Source: JBFWNG01 sp050251195 (GTDB taxonomy: Bacteria; Bdellovibrionota_B; Oligoflexia; Oligoflexales; Oligoflexaceae). From it: a stretch of DNA of 64,000 nt. Under the pieces are notes generated by a model. It was not told the DNA's origin. It saw nothing but the letters and a program-made list of their open reading frames with translations, and did no database searches. The stretch spans positions 1-64,000 of the forward strand of contig JBFWNG010000005.1 in assembly GCA_050251195.1 (NCBI GenBank), in the 5' to 3' direction. The translations under genes and the position numbers were made by a program. How positions within the stretch are numbered: the stretch's first letter is position 1; every line of letters starts with the position of its first letter. Below, one piece after another: positions 55,879-63,866 of this stretch.

Positions 55879-56727
55879 ATGTCGCGACTTTTGCTGTTTC
55901 TGCTCATGGGTTGTACTCTCGTTGCCAAGGATCCGCCTACCAAATCCGACAAAGGTGCCGCAGACCAAAAGATTGAGCTGGAGCTTACGCGCAGCCTGAC
56001 CAACATAGGGCAGGCCGTGGGTCAACTCACGAGAATAATCGACCTGATCGATAGTGTTGATGCATTAGAGGACAAGAGGTCTACACCATCCGGATCAGAT
56101 GCCTTTACTCTGCTCGCCAAGACTATGAGTGAAGTGGGAGTGGCTTCTGTAACGACAAACGACAAGGGCGGATTTTGGGGGGAAATGCCAAGTTTAGGAG
56201 GTAAGGAATACAACTCAAAGGTTTCCTTCTTATTTGATGGCCAATATGCCGGTCGGGTGGAGGTGAAAACCCTTGGGATTCATGCGGTACATCCGGCGAA
56301 CGGAGAAAACGCCTTTAAGGTCTTCTCTGCAGAAGACGGAGAACAAAGCCAGCGCATGCTGTTGGACTTAACCGAAGTCGTCAATTTTGAGCGTCTGCTT
56401 ACAGGGGCCGTCGCAGCGACGAAAAGAAAGTTCACGTCGGGTAATGTAGAGATTATCCGAGGCGAAACTACGAAAGTTCGGTGTGAAAATCTGAAGTGGA
56501 TTGGAGGAAAGGATATTCGAGAGCTGGCACAGCTAGAGTTTGAAGTAGATGGAAAAGAGATCAAGAATCTGGTGATCGAAGGGCGTGTTCTAGAAACTGT
56601 CACTTTGAAAGAACTCGGCCATCTAAGCTACCAGATTGGTTCAGACGGCGAGGCGCTGATCAAATTTGTCGACAATAACGGTAACGCGATTATAATTTCA
56701 CCTTTAGAAAAGTCGCGCGAGTTATGA
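55879..56727 (+). CDS. Hypothetical lipoprotein, first gene of an envelope operon
   Basis: A 282-residue lipoprotein with an unusually short signal (MSRLLLFLLMGC). Residues about 35-75 form a helix with a heptad-like pattern (ELTRSLTNIGQAVGQLTRIIDLI), and the rest is beta-rich (KVSFLFDGQYAGRVEVKTLG, AQLEFEVDGKEIKNLVIEGRVLETVTL). No family recognised. Its stop overlaps the ATG of the next lipoprotein gene (ATGA). It starts a tightly packed run of four overlapping genes plus two nearby ones. A TATAAT lies about 50 bases before the ATG, but no good -35 was seen. Confidence 0.75.
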   Translation: MSRLLLFLLMGCTLVAKDPPTKSDKGAADQKIELELTRSLTNIGQAVGQLTRIIDLIDSVDALEDKRSTPSGSDAFTLLAKTMSEVGVASVTTNDKGGFWGEMPSLGGKEYNSKVSFLFDGQYAGRVEVKTLGIHAVHPANGENAFKVFSAEDGEQSQRMLLDLTEVVNFERLLTGAVAATKRKFTSGNVEIIRGETTKVRCENLKWIGGKDIRELAQLEFEVDGKEIKNLVIEGRVLETVTLKELGHLSYQIGSDGEALIKFVDNNGNAIIISPLEKSREL

Positions 56728-57545
56728 GGCTGGTTTTGACCGCAGTTTTGGCATTCATGATGCTGGGTTGTCAAACCTATGAAACGCAGGTCAGCCCAAA
56801 GCAAGCCGCTATAAGACACATCAATCAACAACAATACGAGGAGGCGATATCAATTCTGGTGCCTCTTGTGAACGAAGAACCCGACAACGCGGAACTACGA
56901 ATTCTCTTGGCTAGCTCCTATGTTGGAAGTGCGGGATTCGACGTTATCGAAAGTTTTGGCTTCTTCATCAAATTTGTGAACGACCTTAATGAAGAAGGAA
57001 CGAAGCTTCAAGACCGACAAGTACCGAAGAAAACGTTCGATTCGCTCCTAGTGGGATTCATGGCGGACTATGTGGAGGTTCTGGAACAGATATCTAAAAT
57101 CCCCTATCTTCTGGACGATGAAAAGAGAAACCAAATCAATGAAGCTCTGATTCACCTTCAGTCTATTCCCAGAGAGTCGGATTTTTTCTTGCGGGCGCGC
57201 TTTTACTCAGCGTATCTCAATGTGTTTCAGTATCTAAATTTTATTCGGGATGCTATTCCAGATTTTTCTTCAAATAAAAAATCAAACTTTAGAGGCTTTG
57301 TATGTAAGGTTAATATCGCCGTTCTGGTGCAAAATATGGATAAATCGTCCGGCTACCTTATTCAAGGTTTAGAGGACGCACGGGTGGCGCTTGAATCCCG
57401 AAAGAAACCCTTGCCGAACGCGCTCAACGCGGCGGCCACAACGGCAAAATCACTGCAAGACGTTATTCGAACATACCAGGTCGATGCGTTGAGCTCATTA
57501 GCGACAAGTGCGATAAATGAACTTAAACCAGGTCTTTGCAATTAG
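56724..57545 (+). CDS. TPR-like lipoprotein
   Basis: A 273-residue lipoprotein (AFMMLGC) that is almost wholly helical. The first mature part has a TPR-type helix pair (AIRHINQQQYEEAISILVPLVNEEPDNAELRILLASSYVG), and helical hairpins seem to continue to the C-terminus. Such proteins act as scaffolds for envelope complexes. It overlaps both neighbours (four bases upstream, 29 bases downstream), so its translation is coupled to both. Confidence 0.8.
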   Translation: MRLVLTAVLAFMMLGCQTYETQVSPKQAAIRHINQQQYEEAISILVPLVNEEPDNAELRILLASSYVGSAGFDVIESFGFFIKFVNDLNEEGTKLQDRQVPKKTFDSLLVGFMADYVEVLEQISKIPYLLDDEKRNQINEALIHLQSIPRESDFFLRARFYSAYLNVFQYLNFIRDAIPDFSSNKKSNFRGFVCKVNIAVLVQNMDKSSGYLIQGLEDARVALESRKKPLPNALNAAATTAKSLQDVIRTYQVDALSSLATSAINELKPGLCN

Positions 57546-58605
57546 TCTTACTTTCGGTGCAACGGCGGCTCTTGCGGAAGAGCCTTTGCTAAGGCACTCC
57601 ATTCTCGATAGTCAAAGCGTAATACAGTTTCAAACGCAAGGTGTATGCGGAGCCTTGGAATTGACTCCCAATGCCATATACTGCTCCCCTACGTCTTTTC
57701 TTAAGGAAGATGACGGGCGCATCGGCCTTGGCCTGTTTGGCGAAGCCAACGAGCAGGCATTTAAAACTGCTTACAAGGTGATGGAAAATGAGATTAAAGC
57801 CAGCGACATTGAGAAGTTGTTCCGCTCCGAAAACTTTCAAACTGTTTCTGTGCACGGACAGACCGAAGCGATATACTATCAAACTCGGCTCTCGTATTCG
57901 CCGCTTCATGCAATAGGGGCCGTGCTTATTGATAATCCGGCGCTCCCGGTTGTACAATTCGAAGGGATGAAGCAAAGCGTTCTTCGCCTGACACAGAATT
58001 TCTTGTTGGGATATGGGAGCCAATCGTCCAAGTACTTTGCTGTTTTGTCACCCGAAGTGTTCTACCACGAACGAAAGTTCTTCTATGCAGATTTTGATAT
58101 TGTATCCATACCTGCTCAAACGAAGGGTCTCGTATCGAAGAAGAAGGATAATAGCGTAGAGGTTGATTTCACCGCAGGGTTGGTTCCCAAACAGAATTTT
58201 CTTCCTGGATTTGGACTTCGAATGCAAAATATGACCAGAACCGCTACCTGCAGAGACTGCCGAGACTCAGTTTTCGGCCTTGAACGCTTGGTACGAGCAA
58301 GATCGGAATTAAGCTTCTATCTGCCCATGCGGCATAAATTTGGAGGTTCTATCCTCGGCGTTGCGACTCCATTCTTCGGCTTGTTCAAAAAACATGACAA
58401 GATCGGCTCAGCGCTTTCGTACGTGTATAAGATAGGCGGCCTGGAGTCATTCTTTTCCTTTTCCAGTATTAAGTCCTCTTTCGGATTTGTGTTTAGACCC
58501 AAAGTCTTGGATCTCGGAATAGTCTATACGGACGAGAAGCAGGATAATTCGATCAGTTTAGCACGCAAGAAAAACACGTTTATTTATCTGGGGTATGCCT
58601 ATTAA
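57517..58605 (+). CDS. Exported beta-rich protein of the envelope operon, possibly outer-membrane
   Basis: A 362-residue protein with a signal peptide (to about ALAEEP, residue 22) and mainly beta-strand sequence, including an internal Cys cluster (TATCRDCRDSVFG). The last ~120 residues alternate aromatic and polar residues (HKFGGSILGVATPFFGLF, SALSYVYKIGGLESFFSFS, TFIYLGYAY) and end in Tyr-Ala-Tyr, so a small outer-membrane barrel is plausible. It begins 29 bases inside the preceding TPR gene and its end overlaps the next gene by 11 bases. Family not recognised. Confidence 0.7.
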   Translation: MNLNQVFAISLTFGATAALAEEPLLRHSILDSQSVIQFQTQGVCGALELTPNAIYCSPTSFLKEDDGRIGLGLFGEANEQAFKTAYKVMENEIKASDIEKLFRSENFQTVSVHGQTEAIYYQTRLSYSPLHAIGAVLIDNPALPVVQFEGMKQSVLRLTQNFLLGYGSQSSKYFAVLSPEVFYHERKFFYADFDIVSIPAQTKGLVSKKKDNSVEVDFTAGLVPKQNFLPGFGLRMQNMTRTATCRDCRDSVFGLERLVRARSELSFYLPMRHKFGGSILGVATPFFGLFKKHDKIGSALSYVYKIGGLESFFSFSSIKSSFGFVFRPKVLDLGIVYTDEKQDNSISLARKKNTFIYLGYAY

Positions 58606-59236
58606 GCGCTTCATAGCATTTTTGCTGAGTGTTCTTCTGGCTTCAACCGCCCATGGCCTTGACTACCAGTCGAAATACGATAACCTCATTCAGGAAGAAC
58701 GGGCTAACAATGAAGAGGCAGCCGAGACATTTGCCAGCGGAACCGCCGCTTTAGTAATCGGCCTCTACGGGTATTACAACGATCAGCGCGGTGTTTCTAC
58801 TAAGGTGATCTATAGTCTTATGCAAACAACGGGTGTAGTCTTGCTTAGCGAATCCGTTCGGGAGGTTTATTCCCCAAGTCTACTCTTGGCCCAGGATAGA
58901 TATTTCCGAGAAAAGGGAGAAATCAGTTATCTTCGTTTCAAAAAGGGTGTCGTGCGCGTCACGGCGAGAGCGGAGCGGGCTAAGTACACTCAGCTGGCGT
59001 ATACGAGTGCTATTTTGTCCGGGCTGTATTCTTACAACGGGTATCGAGAGCGCAATCAGATCGACGCGATAAAGAACGTGTTCTACTTCCTCAGTTTTAA
59101 CTTTTTTCTCGTGTCCGGTTTTAGCTTCTACCAAGCTTACTTTGTTGATCCGCTGACCGCATACAACAACGGCTACATACCCAGCAACGTCGCGTTGAGC
59201 GTCTTTCCCATTCCGCAAATTACGATTCAGTTTTAG
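58595..59236 (+). CDS. Hypothetical exported/membrane protein of the envelope operon
   Basis: A 213-residue protein with a signal peptide (MPIKRFIAFLLSVLLASTAHG) followed by several moderately hydrophobic segments (ASGTAALVIGLYGYY, VIYSLMQTTGVVLLS, YTSAILSGLYSY, YFLSFNFFLVSGFSFYQAYF) and a strand-like C-terminus ending in Phe (PIPQITIQF). The segments could be inner-membrane helices, but the terminal Phe suits an outer-membrane protein; I cannot decide. Its ATG overlaps the previous gene's end. Confidence 0.65.
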   Translation: MPIKRFIAFLLSVLLASTAHGLDYQSKYDNLIQEERANNEEAAETFASGTAALVIGLYGYYNDQRGVSTKVIYSLMQTTGVVLLSESVREVYSPSLLLAQDRYFREKGEISYLRFKKGVVRVTARAERAKYTQLAYTSAILSGLYSYNGYRERNQIDAIKNVFYFLSFNFFLVSGFSFYQAYFVDPLTAYNNGYIPSNVALSVFPIPQITIQF

Positions 59237-59280
59237 GAAACGGGTTGTCTTTCGGCGAAAATTCGGTGTAGGATTTTCCG

Positions 59281-59937
59281 ATGCAGCTGACTTACTTCAA
59301 CATTACAGGCTACGAGGACCGACAGATCCCTTGTTTGCTCCACGAACCGGAAGACGCCCTCGAGCATCTCGTCGTCATGGTCCCGGGAGGCGGATATCCT
59401 TGCGACAGGCCCTTGTTTTACTATCCCACGGATATGTTTCTCGCCAAGAAAATGCGGGTGCTACACATAAACAACGACAATAGTCGGAATGAAGAATTCA
59501 GGGCATATTGGGACAGAGGTGAGAGGGAAAAGATCAATGCCTGGAGAGAAGCAGAGGGAAAATCTATTGCGGCCTTCATCGCTTCTAAATACCGTTGCCC
59601 CATAACACTGATGGGTATGTCGAACGGGACGCGAATCATGACCCACATTCTCGATCAAGCGAAAGCCGTACAATCGATTTGGCTCAGTGCATCATTGAAC
59701 GAGCGTTGGGACTACCTGTCACACAATGCAGACGATATTGTCATTATGGGGTCTGAGGACAGTTGTTACGAACGCGGCAAACCTTATTTGCCCAAACAGA
59801 CCTTGGTTATTCCAGGCGGCAATCACTCACTCGAATTGGGCGATGACGTTGTGGCAAGCCTCGATGTTTTAAAGAGCATTCTTCTTCACATCGCCGGAAA
59901 AATCCTCATAAAAGATAACTTTACCAAACGTTCCTAA
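59281..59937 (+). CDS. Alpha/beta hydrolase
   Basis: A 218-residue cytoplasmic hydrolase. The nucleophile elbow is GMSNG (Ser114), the acid Asp160 in IVIMGSEDSCY and the base His182 in PGGNHSLEL, with an oxyanion loop at VPGGGYPCDRP near residue 38. No signal peptide. The substrate is unknown; the short cap-less form resembles small esterases or dienelactone-hydrolase-like enzymes. It follows the envelope genes by 44 bases and precedes a probable outer-membrane protein by about 50, so it may belong to the same transcript. Confidence 0.8.
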   Translation: MQLTYFNITGYEDRQIPCLLHEPEDALEHLVVMVPGGGYPCDRPLFYYPTDMFLAKKMRVLHINNDNSRNEEFRAYWDRGEREKINAWREAEGKSIAAFIASKYRCPITLMGMSNGTRIMTHILDQAKAVQSIWLSASLNERWDYLSHNADDIVIMGSEDSCYERGKPYLPKQTLVIPGGNHSLELGDDVVASLDVLKSILLHIAGKILIKDNFTKRS

Positions 59938-59988
59938 TAAGTTAAAATTTAAAGAGAAAATAAGATAAATCCTACGCAGAGTTAGAAG

Positions 59989-61440
59989 CTGTTTCGAAGT
60001 CTCTTCAGCCTTGTTCTGATTTGCATCTTTGCCTCGTTTCAAACCGTTCAGGCACAGGACGTTGCGCCTGGAAAACTCCAAATTATTATCAGCCCCAAGC
60101 CGGCGGACGACGAGAACGTGGCGGCTTGGAAAAAGTCTTGCGAGCATTTCGGCGATGCATTTTCTCTTTCGGGTCAGGACGGGGAGATCAAGTTTGGTCT
60201 CGTGACGGAATTTTCTTGTTACCTCAACACCAAACTGCTCGTCGGCGAAAAAATGGACAATGCAGATTGGATCTTGACGATGGAAGACTCGACTGAGGAA
60301 GTCTTTATCAACCTATTCTATCGTCCGGGCGGAACAGGCAAACGAATCATGGAAGCCAGCTATGCGATGAATTCGTCCGAAAAAACGATAATGGCTTTGA
60401 GCGACCAAAGGGTCGCGCGTGACATCGCTCGAATGCTTTTAGACCTAGTCCCTCTCACGGGGACAATTAATCTTGCCGAGGCTAGTTCCGGTTATCTGAC
60501 CCCCTCGCAAAAACTCTTCCCGTTGCCGGAAGAAATAGCGATTTACCGCCTGTCCTACAATGTCAAGGCCCACAGATGGCTGTCCTATGTCGTCGCTAAA
60601 GCAAAAAAGGGCACAGCGAAACAAGATAGCTACAAAGTCAGTTACAACGAAGTTCTCCAGCCTTCAGAGAGAACGCTGTGGTTCCAAGACGCCAAGGGGA
60701 AGGGAAAAAACTTTTCAGCCATTGAACCCCAACTCAATAGCTCTTTACAGCGATACGGACTCGTTCCAAACTTTCTGTCCAAGATTTTCACGGATTCTTT
60801 GGCGAAGGGATACGCCGGCCTCCGCTACGGATTTCCCGTCGGCAATTCGGATCCGCTGCTTTCAAAAACTCGCATGGTGGGAATACTCGCAGAGATTCGC
60901 GGTGGCCCCGCTGAAGGCGTGCGCTGGTACTGGGATTTTGCTCCCAACGTGAAGGCTGACGTGGACGGCGCTGAATCAAGCTACACTTGGAGCCGGGTTT
61001 CCTTTGGTTGGTCGTTCGGTTTTAATCCCAACTTCATTCTCAGTCGAATCGACGTCCAGCCCCGTCTCGGGTTGATGGACTTTGACGCGAAACTGCCCAT
61101 CACAGCCGAGGACGGGACGGTGACCCAAGAGCGGTTTCGCCTGAAAAACGCTATGAGCCTTGGCTTGGGAGGAGGGGCCGAATGGATGTCACCCCTATTT
61201 CTTACCCGTCTTTGGGCTAACACCGATACGTCCTTTGACAAGAAGGCCTCCGTTCGAACGATGCGCGCGGGCCTTGATATCTTCATAGATTTCATGCGCT
61301 TCAGCAATTTTCTGGAGTCCTCGCTTATAGCCTTTTTCGCGGCGGAAAGTATTAATTTGAAAAAGGAATCCGAAAACACGATCCAGGGCATTAGCTACTC
61401 GCTTGCTTTTGCGGGTTTCGGATTCACGGTAACATGGTAA
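59989..61440 (+). CDS. Outer-membrane beta-barrel-like protein with no standard start codon
   Basis: A 483-residue exported protein. The clear signal peptide (FRSLFSLVLICIFASFQTVQA, counted after the start codon) is in frame, but between the upstream stop TAG (59983) and GTG at 60118 there is no ATG, GTG or TTG. CTG at 59989, with AGAG seven bases upstream, is the best start; otherwise the start codon has been mutated or misread. A start at 60118 would remove the signal. The N-terminal part is soluble-like (about 30-180). The C-terminal ~250 residues show barrel strands (GVRWYWDFAPNVKADV, TWSRVSFGWSFGFNPNFIL, SYSLAFAGFGFTVTW) ending in Trp. Confidence 0.7.
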   Translation: MFRSLFSLVLICIFASFQTVQAQDVAPGKLQIIISPKPADDENVAAWKKSCEHFGDAFSLSGQDGEIKFGLVTEFSCYLNTKLLVGEKMDNADWILTMEDSTEEVFINLFYRPGGTGKRIMEASYAMNSSEKTIMALSDQRVARDIARMLLDLVPLTGTINLAEASSGYLTPSQKLFPLPEEIAIYRLSYNVKAHRWLSYVVAKAKKGTAKQDSYKVSYNEVLQPSERTLWFQDAKGKGKNFSAIEPQLNSSLQRYGLVPNFLSKIFTDSLAKGYAGLRYGFPVGNSDPLLSKTRMVGILAEIRGGPAEGVRWYWDFAPNVKADVDGAESSYTWSRVSFGWSFGFNPNFILSRIDVQPRLGLMDFDAKLPITAEDGTVTQERFRLKNAMSLGLGGGAEWMSPLFLTRLWANTDTSFDKKASVRTMRAGLDIFIDFMRFSNFLESSLIAFFAAESINLKKESENTIQGISYSLAFAGFGFTVTW

Positions 61441-61650
61441 AACTGGACAAAGGTTCCCTAAATATGTTAACAACCCGGCAGCAACCTATTTGGACGATCT
61501 CCTCGATCTGCGTGCCCAGCCAGATTGCTGACCTTTGGTCTTTACAAAATCCTTATTCATAGAAAATTGCACGCCGCTATCTATAAACCGCTCTCATTGT
61601 AGGGCGAACTAGCGTTTTTGGCTTTTGCCATTGAGCGCGGAAAGACTTTT

Positions 61651-62802
61651 ATGACCCAAGTTTCTTTTGATCAATTCAACCTGCCAAAGCCGCTGATTTC
61701 CTCGCTCGTGCGCATGAATTTCACGACGCCGACGCCCGTTCAAGAAGCGACCCTGACACCCGCTTTGGAAGGTCGCGATATCCTAGCGACGGCGCAAACG
61801 GGGACGGGAAAGACGGGAGCATTTGGAATTCCCACCCTGGCCACCATATACTCAAATCCAGGTACAACGGCTTTAGTCCTCGCCCCGACGCGTGAGCTTG
61901 CCGCACAAATCCTCAAGGTTTTCCTTCAAATGAGTAAGGGTACCAAGCTCAAGGGCGCGCTACTCGTGGGTGGAGAGTCGTTTACCCGCCAGGTTTATCA
62001 AATACGCAGTAATGTCGATTTCATTATCGCGACGCCGGGACGCCTCAACGACCATTTGCAACAGGGGACCGTGGACCTTTCACGCGTAGGAATTTTCGTG
62101 CTGGACGAGGTGGATCGCATGTTGGACATGGGGTTCGCGCCTCAGATTAAGCAAGTTCTCAACCATGTTCCAACGGAGCGGCAGACGCTTCTCTTTTCGG
62201 CGACGCTTCCAGACGAGGTGATGAAACTTGTGAACGGAATGCTGAAGGACCCTGTGAAAGTGACTATCGGTTCAGCGTCAGTTCCAGCTGCTCAGATTGA
62301 CGAACAGATGACTCGCACTTCACAAGACGGCAAGATCGGCCTTCTCCTCGAGGAGCTTGGCAAGAGAGCCGGCAAAGTTCTCATTTTCGTAAGAACGAAG
62401 TCCCGCACGGATCGGCTTGCTAAGACATTGATCAACAAGGGTTTTAGCGCCGTCTTCATGCACGGCGGCCGGAGCAACGGTCAGCGTTCGGACGCCCTGA
62501 AGAAATACAGAGCCGGGTCACATCGGATCATGGTGGCAACAGACGTCGCCGGAAGGGGTATCGATGTGGCCGACATCGAACAAGTCATTAACTACGATGT
62601 TCCGGCAACCCGCGAGGATTATATCCACCGCATAGGGAGAACGGCCAGGATCGGCAACACCGGGATAGCATTGACCTTTGTGACGGATGAGGATGATCAA
62701 GCCGAGTACATCGTTACCGGCAAAAAGAAGGCAGCCGCGCCTGCCAATCGATTCCGCCCTCGAGCAAATAGAAACGGCTTCAGAGGCCGCCGCAGACGCT
62801 AA
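61651..62802 (+). CDS. DEAD-box RNA helicase
   Basis: ATP-dependent RNA helicase of the RhlE/DeaD group, 383 residues, about the minimal two-domain core. Motifs in order: Q motif (FTTPTPVQEA), Walker A AQTGTGKT (Lys54), PTREL, TPGRL, Walker B with LDEVD (Asp152-Asp155, so DEVD in place of DEAD), SAT, then ATDVAGRGIDV and HRIGRTAR. The C-terminal tail is short and Arg/Asn-rich (NRFRPRANRNGFRGRRRR), as in RhlE-like proteins. The ATG has GGAAAG upstream; an upstream in-frame TTG at 61618 is less likely. Typical roles are ribosome assembly and cold-shock RNA unwinding. Confidence 0.93.
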   Translation: MTQVSFDQFNLPKPLISSLVRMNFTTPTPVQEATLTPALEGRDILATAQTGTGKTGAFGIPTLATIYSNPGTTALVLAPTRELAAQILKVFLQMSKGTKLKGALLVGGESFTRQVYQIRSNVDFIIATPGRLNDHLQQGTVDLSRVGIFVLDEVDRMLDMGFAPQIKQVLNHVPTERQTLLFSATLPDEVMKLVNGMLKDPVKVTIGSASVPAAQIDEQMTRTSQDGKIGLLLEELGKRAGKVLIFVRTKSRTDRLAKTLINKGFSAVFMHGGRSNGQRSDALKKYRAGSHRIMVATDVAGRGIDVADIEQVINYDVPATREDYIHRIGRTARIGNTGIALTFVTDEDDQAEYIVTGKKKAAAPANRFRPRANRNGFRGRRRR

Positions 62803-62803
62803 T

Positions 62804-62834
62804 AAAAAAAGGCCAGTAATCTGGCCTTTTTTTT
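62804..62834 (+). terminator. Intrinsic terminator after the DEAD-box helicase gene
   Basis: AAAGGCCAG/CTGGCCTTT with a TAAT loop, preceded by A-rich and followed by T-rich runs (eight T). It begins one base after the stop codon and could act on both strands. Confidence 0.92.
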
Positions 62835-62853
62835 AATAATTTCAACAAGATAA

Positions 62854-62910
62854 AATTGACTAGTCAATTGTATCGTCGCTTATTCCGATACGATTCTCAT
62901 GAATCGTATC
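62854..62910 (+). promoter_or_regulatory. Nested palindromes over the start of the WG-repeat gene
   Basis: AATTGACTAGTCAATT (62854-62869) is a perfect 16-base palindrome holding a -35-like TTGACT; eighteen bases on is a weak TTATTC -10. Then GTATCG/CGATAC (62870-62891) and a perfect 9-base stem GATACGATT/AATCGTATC (62887-62910), whose loop CTCATG contains the start codon. No ribosome-binding site is present. If the -35/-10 is used, the transcript would be nearly leaderless. Confidence 0.55.
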
Positions 62911-63846
62911 TCTACCAATAGTGAAACCCAACTCTACCCTTTACCCCGCAATGGCAAATGGGGTTACATCGATGCGTCGGGAACGTGGATTATCGCCCCC
63001 CAATTCGACGCAGCCTGCCATTTTACCCAAGACATTGCTCTCGTGAAACATAGCGGAAAAATTGCCTTCATTGATCGGCGGGGTCTGCCGGTCTCGGAGA
63101 CTTCCTATTTGGACAGCCTCGGTTTTTGGAACGGACTTGCTCCGGTCCTCGTAAAAACCTACGAAGGCGGCAAGTGGGGCGTGATCGACCTGACAATGAA
63201 CTTCATTATCGAACCTCGCTTTGAATTCGTGGGCTCCTTCTTCGAAGGAGTTATGAGAGCCTGCGAAGAAGGCAGCTGGGGATATCTTGACGAACAAGGA
63301 CAATGGGCATTGCGCCCGAAATATGACTGGGCCGGAGATTTTATCGACGGTCTTGCCCGCGTGCAAACCATCGAACGCGGCATTTTGACGAGATTCATCA
63401 ATCGCGACTTTTCGTATGCGTTCGAAGGCGTCTTTGAAAATGCCGAAGACTTTTCCGACGGCATTGCTCCTGTCTTCGAAAAGGACAAGTGGGGCCTTTT
63501 GGACGCGAACGGTAAGATGCTCGTCAACTACAAATTCCTCAACGTGGGCGATCACAAAGAGGGTTGGACACCCGTTGAGTTGAGACCGAACGAATGGGGT
63601 TTTATTAATCGAGCTAACGAACTTTTATGCGAGCAGACTTTCTCCGCGGCAGGTTCGTTTTGTGAGGGCTTGGCCCCGGTATGCGTCGGGGAACTATGGG
63701 GCTTTATCAACACGTCTGGCGCGATGGCCATAGGACCGCGCTTTGACCATGTTCAAGAGTTTGTAAATGCTTTGGCGTTGTTTCGCCAAGGGCAGCATGT
63801 GGGGTACATCAACAAAGAGGGTCAGACTGTAGCTCAGGCCACCTGA
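62899..63846 (+). CDS. WG-repeat (KWG) protein
   Basis: A 315-residue cytoplasmic protein of seven tandem repeats of about 40-45 residues, each starting with a (K/S/E/L)WG(Y/F/V/L)(I/L)(D/N) strand: KWGYIDASG, KWGVIDLTM, SWGYLDEQG, KWGLLDANG, EWGFINRAN, LWGFINTSG and a last HVGYINKEG in which Trp is His/Val. Between them come ...GLAPV-type strands. WG repeats are thought to form beta-propeller-like or solenoid surfaces for protein binding. No signal peptide. No ribosome-binding site is visible; the ATG lies in a hairpin loop. Confidence 0.88.
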   Translation: MNRISTNSETQLYPLPRNGKWGYIDASGTWIIAPQFDAACHFTQDIALVKHSGKIAFIDRRGLPVSETSYLDSLGFWNGLAPVLVKTYEGGKWGVIDLTMNFIIEPRFEFVGSFFEGVMRACEEGSWGYLDEQGQWALRPKYDWAGDFIDGLARVQTIERGILTRFINRDFSYAFEGVFENAEDFSDGIAPVFEKDKWGLLDANGKMLVNYKFLNVGDHKEGWTPVELRPNEWGFINRANELLCEQTFSAAGSFCEGLAPVCVGELWGFINTSGAMAIGPRFDHVQEFVNALALFRQGQHVGYINKEGQTVAQAT

Positions 63847-63866
63847 ACCAACTTGGAGAAGAACAA

